Shown here piece after piece: positions 10,226 through 18,073 of a DNA stretch of 64,000 nucleotides. The stretch lies in NCBI RefSeq assembly GCF_009909185.1, contig NZ_JAAAMV010000017.1, forward strand, positions 62,001 through 126,000, written 5' to 3'. The DNA comes from Paenibacillus glycinis (GTDB lineage Bacteria; Bacillota; Bacilli; Paenibacillales; Paenibacillaceae). Made by a program: the position numbers and the translations under genes. A model generated the notes under the pieces. The model had not been told where the DNA came from, did not search any database, and worked only from the letters and a program-made list of their open reading frames with translations. Each line of letters opens with the position of its first letter. The stretch's first letter is position 1.

Positions 10226-11449
10226 ATGCTCAAGTTTTTCCGGCAGAAGCATCCTTATCTCGCCATACTCATCGTCTTTATGGTCATTCTTGTCCTGGGT
10301 TTGGCGCAGCTCGGCTCTTCCGTCAATCCGGTGCCGAAGGATCTTCCCGTGCTGCTCGTGCAGGGCGATGCCGGAGCCAATACGCCTGCGGGCGAGTCGA
10401 ATTTCGGCAAGGAGCTGTCCGAACGCATGCAGGCGGCCGATGCGCCGAACGGCGGAGAAATGCCGCTGATATGGCGAACGGCCGCATCGGAGGACGCGGC
10501 CGTCGATGCGATGAATCGCGAGGAAGCTTATGCCGCGCTCGTGATACCGGCCGATTTCTCCGGCAAGCTGGCGACCTTGTTGACCGCGGATCCGCAGCCC
10601 GCGGGCGTCTTGCTGTACGTCAATCAAGGCATGAATTATAACGGCGCGACGATGGCGAATCAAATCCTGACGCAGCTGATGAACGGCGCGAGCGCGCAAG
10701 TCCGGGAACAAATGCTGGCGACCGCTTCCGAGCATGGCGGCATGCTGACGGTGAAGCAGTCGGAGGCATTGGCGGCGCCGATCGCGGTGACCACCCGCAA
10801 TCTCAATGCCGTGGGCGCGAACAGCTCCAACGGCAACGCGCCCGTCGTGCTCACGCAGCTCGTCTGGTTCGGCGCGATGGTGGCGACGATGATGCTGTTC
10901 GTGGCGGCGAAGAATGCGACCGAGCACGGCTTCCGTCTCCATCGCCTCGGCATACGGGTATCGCAAATCGTCATGGGCGCGGTCGCGACGGGCGCCGCCT
11001 CGCTCAGCATTCTTTGGATCGCCGGTCAATGGTTCGGCTTGGCCATTCCGGATTACGCGGCGATCGGCTGGTATTTGTTCTTCGCCGGCTTCGTGTTCTT
11101 CCTTATCCAGACGACCGTCGTGAGCTGGCTCGGTCTCGCGGGCATGCCGCTCTTCATTCTCGTCTTCTTTTTCGGCGTGCCGATCCTTACGCTGCCGCCG
11201 GAGCTGCTGCCTCCGTTCAGCCATCATTTCCTGTACGCCTGGCTGCCGCTTCGTTTCGCGGTCGAGGGTTTGCGGGACCTGTTCTACTTCGAGGGATACC
11301 GGAATTTGGGCGCGCCGACCTGGACGCTGGCGGCGATGGGCGGAGGCGGCATCGTCTTGACGCTGCTGTCCGTGCTGAAGAAGCACGGCGCCGTGTCGGC
11401 TTCGGCCGGGCCGTCCGAGACGGCGAAGGCTTCCAGCGGCATCCAATAA
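10226..11449 (+). CDS. YhgE/Pip-type ABC-2-like membrane protein
   Basis: A 407-residue membrane protein. One N-terminal membrane helix (YLAILIVFMVILVLGLAQLG) is followed by an extracytoplasmic part of about 170 residues, then five to six membrane helices in the C-terminal half (from about 210). This layout matches the YhgE/Pip and ABC-2 permease families, but it is shorter than Bacillus YhgE (about 775 residues), lacking the long coiled outer region. It is probably an efflux or secretion component controlled by the TetR gene just upstream. No ATPase is adjacent. Confidence 0.8.
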   Translation: MLKFFRQKHPYLAILIVFMVILVLGLAQLGSSVNPVPKDLPVLLVQGDAGANTPAGESNFGKELSERMQAADAPNGGEMPLIWRTAASEDAAVDAMNREEAYAALVIPADFSGKLATLLTADPQPAGVLLYVNQGMNYNGATMANQILTQLMNGASAQVREQMLATASEHGGMLTVKQSEALAAPIAVTTRNLNAVGANSSNGNAPVVLTQLVWFGAMVATMMLFVAAKNATEHGFRLHRLGIRVSQIVMGAVATGAASLSILWIAGQWFGLAIPDYAAIGWYLFFAGFVFFLIQTTVVSWLGLAGMPLFILVFFFGVPILTLPPELLPPFSHHFLYAWLPLRFAVEGLRDLFYFEGYRNLGAPTWTLAAMGGGGIVLTLLSVLKKHGAVSASAGPSETAKASSGIQ

Positions 11450-11506
11450 CCGCGGAATTTGACATAAGAGGGCTTATCCACTATCCTGACGAAGAGGTGA
11501 TCGATA

Positions 11507-11923
11507 GTGGCTGTTCAATCCGATAAAATTTTCGTCAATTTACCGGTTAAGGATTTAAAGAAATCCGTTCAGTTTTTCAACGAGGTCGGGTTCGGGTTCA
11601 ATGCGCAATTCTCCGACGAGAACGCGGCTTGCATGGTCATCAGCGAGCATATTTTCGTCATGCTGCTGTCCGAACCGTACTTCAAAAATTTTACGAAGAA
11701 GAAAGTGGCCGATGCCAGCAAAAGCACGGAAATGATTCTGGCGATCTCCGCCTCGAGCAAGGAAAGCGTGGACGAAATCGTCTACAAGGCGCTGTCCTCC
11801 GGCGGTAAAATATCGAACGACCCGCAAGACCACGGCTTTATGTACGCTTGGAGTTTCCAGGACGTCGACGGCCATCTGTGGGAAGTCATCTACATGGACG
11901 AGAGCGCCGCGTCCCAAGGCTAG
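11507..11923 (+). CDS. VOC (glyoxalase/bleomycin-resistance) family protein
   Basis: A 138-residue protein of two beta-alpha-beta-beta-beta units. Opening with FVNLPVKDLKKSVQFFNEVGF and ending DVDGHLWEVIYM places it in the vicinal-oxygen-chelate superfamily, close to small PhnB/YdeA-like lactoylglutathione-lyase relatives. Metal ligands are not complete enough to name a reaction. The start is GTG at 11507 with AAGAGGTGAT upstream. It has a strong terminator behind it and forms a single-gene unit. Confidence 0.88.
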   Translation: MAVQSDKIFVNLPVKDLKKSVQFFNEVGFGFNAQFSDENAACMVISEHIFVMLLSEPYFKNFTKKKVADASKSTEMILAISASSKESVDEIVYKALSSGGKISNDPQDHGFMYAWSFQDVDGHLWEVIYMDESAASQG

Positions 11924-11946
11924 CCCGTCCGCGAATCGACAAGAGA

Positions 11947-11983
11947 AGACTCCGCTGCAGCGAGATGCAGCGGAGTCTTTTTT
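11947..11983 (+). terminator. Terminator after the VOC gene
   Basis: Arms AGACTCCGCTGCA and TGCAGCGGAGTCT form a perfect 13-bp stem around GCGAGA, followed by a T run. Confidence 0.95.
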
Positions 11984-12153
11984 GCATGCGCGAGCAGGGG
12001 CGGAACGCACCGCGCCATTCAGACTGTCGCCGATGGAACGCCGCTCTAATGGCATCAAGCGTTCACCGCGTTCTCGCGAAGCAAGCCATTGCAGCCGGAT
12101 GCCTACCCGGGCCGCAATGGCTTGCGATCGTTTCATAGCGCTTACGGCGAAAC

Positions 12154-13215
12154 TTACGACCGCGAGCGCACCTCCTGGCGCATGAACAGCGCATACGACA
12201 GTCCGAAGCAAATCATCGTCGCCGCCAACAGGCCGACGAGCTGCGGCCAGCAGAGCAGCAGGCTCTGCCCGAGCGGGAGGGGACTCGCGATGGCGCCGAC
12301 CACCTGCTCCGTCGTGAGCGGTCCGAGCGAGCGGATCCCCGGCGTCAGCAGGGTGCCGGTCGTCTCCGAGAACAGGTAAGCGGGCGACAGGCGGTTGAGC
12401 AGGAGCATGCGATCGGCATGCCGGAGCAGGATGTCGAGCGCGGACGTTTCCGGCGGCATCGTCGCTTTGTCTATCATGCTCGCGATCATGCCGTAGAACA
12501 CCGAGAAGAAAATCCACAGCGCGATTCCCGACAGCGCGGAGGTCGCCGCTTGGCGGAATCGGATGGACAGCAGCATGGACAGATTCAGCCAGAAACCGAC
12601 GTAGATGACGCCGACCAGCAGGAACAGCACGACCCGCAGCACCTCTTCCGGCGTCGGCGGGTACCCGATCGTGAACAACCCGAGTCCCATGACGAGTAAC
12701 CCGAGCGCGAACAACACGACCGCGATCAACAGCAGCGAGGCGGTGAATTTGGCCCGGATAAAGTCGTCGCGGTAGATCGGTTGGGAGAGCAGCCGGCTGA
12801 GCGTGCCTTTGCCGCGCTCCGAGTTGATGGCGTCGAAGCCCAGCGCGATGCCCATGAGCGGTCCGAGGAACGAGACGAACGTCGAGAACGCCGGCAGCGT
12901 GCCGTCCGAAGCCGTGAACATTTGCAGGAACAGGAAGGACGTGTCCGTATCCTGCGTCTTGACGCCGTCCTTCAGCGCGGTGACCGCCGCATAGATCGAG
13001 CCGATGCAGGCGAGCGCGATGATGCCGATCAGGATACCGAAGCGCCAGCTGCGCATATGGTCGCCGAATTCCTTCTGCACGATGACCCAGAACGGCGAAA
13101 TCGTGCCGGGCTCGGAGATGCCGAGGCCGTCCTCCGCCTCGGGGCGCCTGCGTCCCTTGAGCCGCCGAAGCAGCCTGCGCGCGAAGTCGTTAGGATTTGC
13201 CGGCGTTTCGATCAA
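12154..13215 (-). CDS. ABC transporter permease (ABC-2 type)
   Basis: A 353-residue permease with six hydrophobic segments; the first is [19 protein letters not shown] near residue 63. The [18 protein letters not shown] stretch is typical of NatB/NosY-like ABC-2 permeases. Start is TTG at 13215 with AAGGAGGCGG upstream, and it overlaps the end of the ATPase gene by 26 bases, showing translational coupling. Third gene of the operon NEW3 protein-ATPase-permease. The substrate is not evident; such sets are often exporters acting on envelope components or peptides. Confidence 0.9.
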   Translation of the reverse strand: MIETPANPNDFARRLLRRLKGRRRPEAEDGLGISEPGTISPFWVIVQKEFGDHMRSWRFGILIGIIALACIGSIYAAVTALKDGVKTQDTDTSFLFLQMFTASDGTLPAFSTFVSFLGPLMGIALGFDAINSERGKGTLSRLLSQPIYRDDFIRAKFTASLLLIAVVLFALGLLVMGLGLFTIGYPPTPEEVLRVVLFLLVGVIYVGFWLNLSMLLSIRFRQAATSALSGIALWIFFSVFYGMIASMIDKATMPPETSALDILLRHADRMLLLNRLSPAYLFSETTGTLLTPGIRSLGPLTTEQVVGAIASPLPLGQSLLLCWPQLVGLLAATMICFGLSYALFMRQEVRSRS

Positions 13216-14215
13216 CGGGACCGCCTCCTTCGAAGTATCGGTGGTAGATGTCGTCCAGACCGTATTGCTTTCGCTGGACCGCGTGCAGGTTCGCCCCGCT
13301 TTCGATGACCGTCCTTGCCGCGGTCGTCGTCAAGTCGCGGTCGCAGCGCAGGGTGACGCGGATCGCGCCGTCGCCGGCACTCGTCCCCATGGTGCTCGAA
13401 TAGACCAGGACCCCTTCGAGCGCGGCGAGCTGCTCGCCGAGCGCCGCGTTCCAGCCCGAAACCTCGAGCTCCACGGTAACGGCGCGATCGTCGTCGAGCT
13501 GAAGGGCGAGCGATGCGACGTCGCCGGAAGCGATGAGCTCGCCGCGGACGAACAGCCCGACGCGATCGCAAATTTGCTGCACCTGGTGCAGGTGATGCGA
13601 GGAGAGGAGCACGGTCAGCCCTTCCTTGCGGCTCAAATCCTGGATCAGCCGCAGGAGATCGCGCACGCCCTCCGGGTCGATGCCGAGCGTCGGTTCGTCG
13701 AGAATGATGATCTCGGGCCGCTTGATCAGCACGTCCGCGATGCCGAGCCGCTGGCGCATGCCGCGGGAGAACGCGCCGACCTTCTTGCTCAGCGCATCGG
13801 ACAGGCCGACCCGCTCGAGCAGCTCCGCTGCCTGCGCGCGGGCTGCCGCGGGCGCGATGCGGTTCAGCCGGGCGGTGAAGAGCAAATTGTCGAGCGCCGT
13901 GCGGTCCTCGTAAAAGCCGATATCGTCGGGCATATAGCCGACGCGCCGCTTAACCTGCAGCGGCTGCCGGGTCGGATCGAGCCCGCACACCCGCACGCGT
14001 CCGCTCGTGGGCTCGGTCAAGCCGAGCATCATCAGGATCGTCGTCGTTTTGCCGGCGCCGTTCGGACCGAGCAGCCCGAAGATCTCGCCTTTGGCGATCG
14101 ACAGGTTCAGGCCGCTCACGGCGGTCTGCCCGTCGTACCGCTTGGTCAGCCTGCTCAGCTCGATGACCGGACTGGTTTCGTCCGGAAGCGCCGGTTGGGA
14201 TTGTGGCATCGCCAT
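13190..14215 (-). CDS. ABC transporter ATP-binding protein
   Basis: A 341-residue ATPase. Walker A is GPNGAGKTT, the signature is degenerate FSRGMRQR, Walker B is [15 protein letters not shown] and the switch histidine lies in [13 protein letters not shown]-terminal extension of about 100 residues follows, as in NatA/CcmA/BcrA-type ATPases. ATG at 14215 follows GGGAGGCGG. It begins 2 bases after the stop of the NEW3 protein gene and overlaps the permease start, so the three are one transcript. Confidence 0.95.
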   Translation of the reverse strand: MAMPQSQPALPDETSPVIELSRLTKRYDGQTAVSGLNLSIAKGEIFGLLGPNGAGKTTTILMMLGLTEPTSGRVRVCGLDPTRQPLQVKRRVGYMPDDIGFYEDRTALDNLLFTARLNRIAPAAARAQAAELLERVGLSDALSKKVGAFSRGMRQRLGIADVLIKRPEIIILDEPTLGIDPEGVRDLLRLIQDLSRKEGLTVLLSSHHLHQVQQICDRVGLFVRGELIASGDVASLALQLDDDRAVTVELEVSGWNAALGEQLAALEGVLVYSSTMGTSAGDGAIRVTLRCDRDLTTTAARTVIESGANLHAVQRKQYGLDDIYHRYFEGGGPVDRNAGKS

Positions 14216-14217
14216 GA

Positions 14218-15384
14218 TTACCGCCTCCCGTACTTGCGGAACAAGAAGTAGATGCCTCCCGCGACGGCGAGGATGATCAGGATGCCGACCCAGCCCCAAA
14301 GCACCGACGATTTGACGGCGACGCGGATCTGGGCGTCGGCGCTTTTCTCCGGCGCGGCCGCCGTGATGCCGACGACGTAATCGCCGGCGAGCGCCTTCTT
14401 GTCGGCTTTGATCGTCGCTTGGACATGCGTCGTTCCGCCCGGCGCGATCGTGTCCACGTTCGCCGGCTCGAAGGAAACCTCCCAGCCGGAAGGGGTCTCG
14501 GCGGACAGCGCGACGTTCTTCAGCTCCGAGGACCCGGCGTTCGTCACGACCATGTCCAGGCGGCGCTCCGAGCCGGCCGTGACGTCCGTGCTGAGCACGT
14601 CGTCGGCGGTGCTGAGCTTGAGGTCGTAGGTGCCGGTGACGACGGCTTCGACGGCCGTGTCCGCGGAGGTGGCGTTATTGCCGGCGGCGATCGGGATCTT
14701 GTACGTGCCGGCCTTGACGGTTTCGGGCGGCTTGATGCTGATGCTGATCGATTTCTCGCCGTTCGGATCGACCTCGACGGACGTCACGCTGTTGCTGCCG
14801 TCGGTGAAAGTCGCGTCCCAGCCCGGCTCCGCCTGCGCCTGCAGCGCATACGTTTGTTTCTCCGCGGTGCGGTTGCGAAGCGTCGCGCTGAAGGTGAAGG
14901 TGGAATCGGAATGGCCTTGCATATTGGGTTGATCCGTCGTCAGCTCCGTCCGGAACGTACCTTGCTCGGATACCTGCACGGACAACGGCAGCGAGACGCC
15001 GCCCGCCTTCACCGCGAAATCGTAGACGCCTTTGTCCACCTCGAGCGGCACGTCCAGCTGCAGATTAACCGTCTGCGTTTCGCCCGCTTTGACGGCCAGC
15101 CGGCTGACCGTTCGTCCGCCGGCCGTCAGCCCGTAATTCCACTTGTTGCCCTTGGCGTCAAAACCGAGGTCCACGGTTTCCGTGGCGCTGCCGCGGTTGA
15201 TGACGTCCACGGCGTACGCGATGGAATCGCCCGGCGGCGCGGACAGCTCCAAATAAGGCGTGTACAGCTCCACCGAACCCGCGGCCGAGGCCGGTCCAGC
15301 GCCGAAGCCGAACGCGGCCGCCCCCAATACGAGACATATTGCGAGCATCCATCGGATGCTCTGTTTACGGCATGCACGAAGCAT
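14218..15384 (-). CDS. Exported NEW3-domain protein anchored by a C-terminal helix
   Basis: A 388-residue exported protein. A signal peptide ends near ASAAGS (about residue 35). The body is a chain of beta-sandwich modules of the NEW3/COG1470 kind, about 90-100 residues each and rich in Thr, Val and Gly (for example [17 protein letters not shown] and [18 protein letters not shown]). A C-terminal membrane helix ([20 protein letters not shown]) and basic tail RKYGRR end the protein. It is first in an operon with an ABC ATPase and permease and probably acts outside the membrane as their partner, for example as a substrate-binding or wall-facing subunit. Its own ligand is unknown. Confidence 0.8.
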   Translation of the reverse strand: MLRACRKQSIRWMLAICLVLGAAAFGFGAGPASAAGSVELYTPYLELSAPPGDSIAYAVDVINRGSATETVDLGFDAKGNKWNYGLTAGGRTVSRLAVKAGETQTVNLQLDVPLEVDKGVYDFAVKAGGVSLPLSVQVSEQGTFRTELTTDQPNMQGHSDSTFTFSATLRNRTAEKQTYALQAQAEPGWDATFTDGSNSVTSVEVDPNGEKSISISIKPPETVKAGTYKIPIAAGNNATSADTAVEAVVTGTYDLKLSTADDVLSTDVTAGSERRLDMVVTNAGSSELKNVALSAETPSGWEVSFEPANVDTIAPGGTTHVQATIKADKKALAGDYVVGITAAAPEKSADAQIRVAVKSSVLWGWVGILIILAVAGGIYFLFRKYGRR

Positions 15385-15573
15385 GCGATCCCCTCCTCGA
15401 GCGATTTATTCCGCTGCCGGATGGGCAGCTTTTCGTAGTCGGTACGCACGAAAGCGCGGATTGGATTTACGCCGGGGCAAAAATTTTTTTGTTTTCGAAG
15501 ACGCCGATTTTTGGTACAACGAGAGAAGAAGGGGCGGTACGGAACACGACAAATCGGAGGAGAGGTGGCAGCG

Positions 15574-16173
15574 ATGAGTCAGTCCGGCGAAGACATGTCC
15601 GTCGTGCTCCGCGACATGTGCGCAGGCTCCGTGGAGGCATTCGACCGCTTCTACGCGCGTTACGCGCCGCTTATTATGAGCATCGCGCTGCGCATGCTCG
15701 GCGATCGGATGGAGGCGGAGGACGCCTGCCATGACGTTTTTCTGGAAGCGCTTCGGCGGGGCGGAGAACGCTACGATCCCCGGCGCGGCTCCGTGGAGGC
15801 CTGGCTGGCGGTCATGACCCGCAGCAGATGCCTGGACCGGCTTCGGCGGGGCAAGCGGCTGCTTCGCCGCGAGGAGTGGAGCGAGGAAGCCGTTCCCGAC
15901 TCGGCGGACGCCGCCGACGAGAAGGTGCTGTCGCGGATGCAGGGGGAAGCGGTGCGCGAGGCGCTGCAGGCGCTTCCCGCCGGGCAGCTGCAAGCCGTGA
16001 TCGGCAGCTATTACGGCGCGAAGACGCACAGCGAGATGGCTTCCGCCTGGAACGTGCCGCTCGGCACCGTGAAGTCATGGGTGAGGTACGGACTGCACAA
16101 TATGCGCAAGCAGCTGGAGAAGCAGGGATGGACGGGCGAGAAGGAGAACGGCACGAAGGAGGGGCGCAAATGA
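15574..16173 (+). CDS. ECF-type RNA polymerase sigma factor
   Basis: A 199-residue sigma factor. Region 2 covers FDRFYARYAPLIMSIALRML to EAWLAVMTRSRCLDRLRR; region 4 covers ALQALPAGQLQAVIGSYYG to MASAWNVPLGTVKSWVRYGLHNMRKQL, a complete helix-turn-helix. It lacks regions 1 and 3, as expected for ECF factors, and resembles the SigK/RpoE group paired with RskA-type anti-sigma factors. I placed the start at ATG 15574 behind GGAGGAGAGGTGG. The stop overlaps the start of the next gene (ATGA), its likely anti-sigma factor. Confidence 0.92.
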   Translation: MSQSGEDMSVVLRDMCAGSVEAFDRFYARYAPLIMSIALRMLGDRMEAEDACHDVFLEALRRGGERYDPRRGSVEAWLAVMTRSRCLDRLRRGKRLLRREEWSEEAVPDSADAADEKVLSRMQGEAVREALQALPAGQLQAVIGSYYGAKTHSEMASAWNVPLGTVKSWVRYGLHNMRKQLEKQGWTGEKENGTKEGRK

Positions 16174-17057
16174 ACGGGAAGCCGCACGACGCGGACGATG
16201 CCTGCAACAAGCTCTACGGAGAAGAGGATTGGATCGATTGGCTGCTCGGGCATAAGCCTCAAGCCGAACGCGATGCGATGGCAAGCCATCTCGCGCGCTG
16301 CGCGCGGTGCCGGGATATCAGGGAGACGTGGACGCCCCTGCTGGAAGGAGCCGGCAGTACCGAAGTGCCGGCCATGGAGCGGGCGGGCGGGCCGGCGATC
16401 GCGGGCGCCGGGCATGCATGGGCCGGTACGGCGGCTATCGTCGCGGACGCCGCGGCGGGTGAGGGACGCGGTGCGTCGAGGCGGGAACAACCGATGCCGT
16501 CCGATGCGCGGCGGGAACGACTGCGCCGTTACGTCCGCGCGCGTTCGGCCGGACTGCGCCTCCGCCGCCTGCTGCCGGCGCATCGCCGAATGGTCGCCGC
16601 CGCAGTCGCCGCCGCGCTCTTGGTCTTGCTCGCGGCGGGCGTGTACCGGACGGCGCCGAGCCAATCGGAGCGGCGCATGGTCGATGCGGCCGTGCTGGAG
16701 CCGACCGCCGCCGCCTTCCTGCAGGATCCGCGGACGGCGAGCTTCAAGATTCATCCCGAGGCGGAAGAACTGGGCGAGGGGTATATCTGGTTCAACGAGA
16801 CGTCGGGCGAAGTGTACGTGATGCTGGAAGGGCTTCTTCCGAGCGCCGCGCACGACGTTCAGGTATGGGCGGTCAATCAGGATGAGCACGTGAATCTGGG
16901 GTTGCTGCATCATGACCGTCCGAGCCGCGCGCACTTGTACGTGAAGCAGGAAATGCTGCTGCAAGCCCATCGCATCGCCCTGACCGTCGAGCCGGCCGGC
17001 GGCAGCAGCAACCCGACCGAGCCCGACGCGCTCGTGTTCCGGCTGCGGCGCGGTTGA
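16170..17057 (+). CDS. Anti-sigma factor with zinc-finger and RskA-like C-terminal domain
   Basis: A 295-residue membrane protein. The N-terminal cytoplasmic part has an H-x3-C-x2-C zinc motif (His40, Cys44, Cys47) typical of ZAS anti-sigma domains. A basic linker leads to one membrane helix (about 141-158) and an outer domain containing DVQVWAVNQDEHVNLGLL and IALTVEPAGGSSNPTEP, characteristic of the RskA C-terminal family. It should hold the upstream ECF factor inactive until regulated proteolysis. ATGA overlap with the sigma gene indicates coupled translation. The linker is unusually long and rich in Ala, Gly and Arg. Confidence 0.88.
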   Translation: MNGKPHDADDACNKLYGEEDWIDWLLGHKPQAERDAMASHLARCARCRDIRETWTPLLEGAGSTEVPAMERAGGPAIAGAGHAWAGTAAIVADAAAGEGRGASRREQPMPSDARRERLRRYVRARSAGLRLRRLLPAHRRMVAAAVAAALLVLLAAGVYRTAPSQSERRMVDAAVLEPTAAAFLQDPRTASFKIHPEAEELGEGYIWFNETSGEVYVMLEGLLPSAAHDVQVWAVNQDEHVNLGLLHHDRPSRAHLYVKQEMLLQAHRIALTVEPAGGSSNPTEPDALVFRLRRG

Positions 17058-17110
17058 ACGCCGCGGAATTCGTGGTAAACTAAGGAAAACCGCATGCAGG
17101 AGGCAGCAGC

Positions 17111-17896
17111 ATGAAACGCATTCCTTTCGTACTCCCGGCATTATTAGCCGTGTTCCTCTCCGGCTGCTCCCTCTACGCTTCGCCGTCGGCGTCGGCTCCG
17201 GCCGCGGAAGGGATTCAGGCGGAATGGGCGTTCACGCAGGCGGACCAGCAGCCGGAGCGGCTGTTGATCGGCGTCATCGACGGTGCCGCTCGAACGCTCG
17301 ACATCGCGATCTACAGCTTGACGAAGCCGGACATCGTGGACGCGATCAAGCGCGCGCAGACGCGCGGCGTCGCGGTGCGCATCATCACCGACCGCATCCA
17401 GGCCCAGGGCAAGAGCCAGCGCGAAGCGCTTAAGCTGCTCGGCAGCGCGGGCATCCCGATGAAGCAGAACAAACATAGCGGCCTCATGCATCTCAAAATG
17501 ACGATCGCGGACGGCAAGACGGCGACGACGGGCTCGTTCAACTATTCGAAGGCCGCCAGCACGGACAACGACGAAGTGCTGATGGTGCTGCGCGGCGGCG
17601 AGGTCGCGCAGTCGTTCGAAAGTCAATTTCAGGCGATGTGGGAAGATGCGGACGGATTCGACTCCATCTCGCCCGTCATCGGGCAGCCAGCCGAAGGGTC
17701 CTCGGAGACCGATGCGGAAGGCGAATCCGAGTCGGCTAGCGGGACGGAGCCCGCTGCCGGACCGCCGGCCGGCGTCACCGCGTTCGCGAGCTGCGCCGAA
17801 GCGAAGGCCGCCGGCAAAGCGCCGCTGCATAAGGGCGACCCCGGCTACAGCGCGAAGATGGACGGCGACGGCGACGGCGTCGCCTGCGAGAAATAA
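17111..17896 (+). CDS. Lipoprotein nuclease: PLD domain plus Excalibur domain
   Basis: A 261-residue exported protein. A lipoprotein signal with LSGC places the acylated cysteine at 19. Residues 35-195 form one phospholipase-D-type unit of the Nuc endonuclease kind, with the HxK motif at His127/Lys129, then Asp134 and GSFN at 141-144. After a Ser/Glu/Gly-rich linker comes a C-terminal Excalibur calcium-binding module (FASCAEAKAAGKAPLHKGD ending DGDGDGVACEK). It is probably an extracellular, membrane-tethered DNase that dimerises to build the active site. It has its own ribosome site (GCAGGAGGCAGC) and terminator. Confidence 0.9.
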   Translation: MKRIPFVLPALLAVFLSGCSLYASPSASAPAAEGIQAEWAFTQADQQPERLLIGVIDGAARTLDIAIYSLTKPDIVDAIKRAQTRGVAVRIITDRIQAQGKSQREALKLLGSAGIPMKQNKHSGLMHLKMTIADGKTATTGSFNYSKAASTDNDEVLMVLRGGEVAQSFESQFQAMWEDADGFDSISPVIGQPAEGSSETDAEGESESASGTEPAAGPPAGVTAFASCAEAKAAGKAPLHKGDPGYSAKMDGDGDGVACEK

Positions 17897-17919
17897 ACGG
17901 CTGACGCGCAGCCATCGGC

Positions 17920-17945
17920 AAAGCCCGCCTGTCGGCGGGCTTTTT
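17920..17945 (+). terminator. Terminator after the PLD-Excalibur gene
   Basis: Arms AAAGCCCGCC and GGCGGGCTTT around TGTC, followed by T residues. Confidence 0.95.
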
Positions 17946-18073
17946 GCCGTATTGCGACACCGAACGACATTATCACGCGGATCGCCGGAGGAATTTCGGT
18001 TTTTTTGTCGAATAAAGATCGCATGCAACCTCTGGGTTGACCCGGCTTCGCCCAGCAAGGAGAGTGACCGAAC

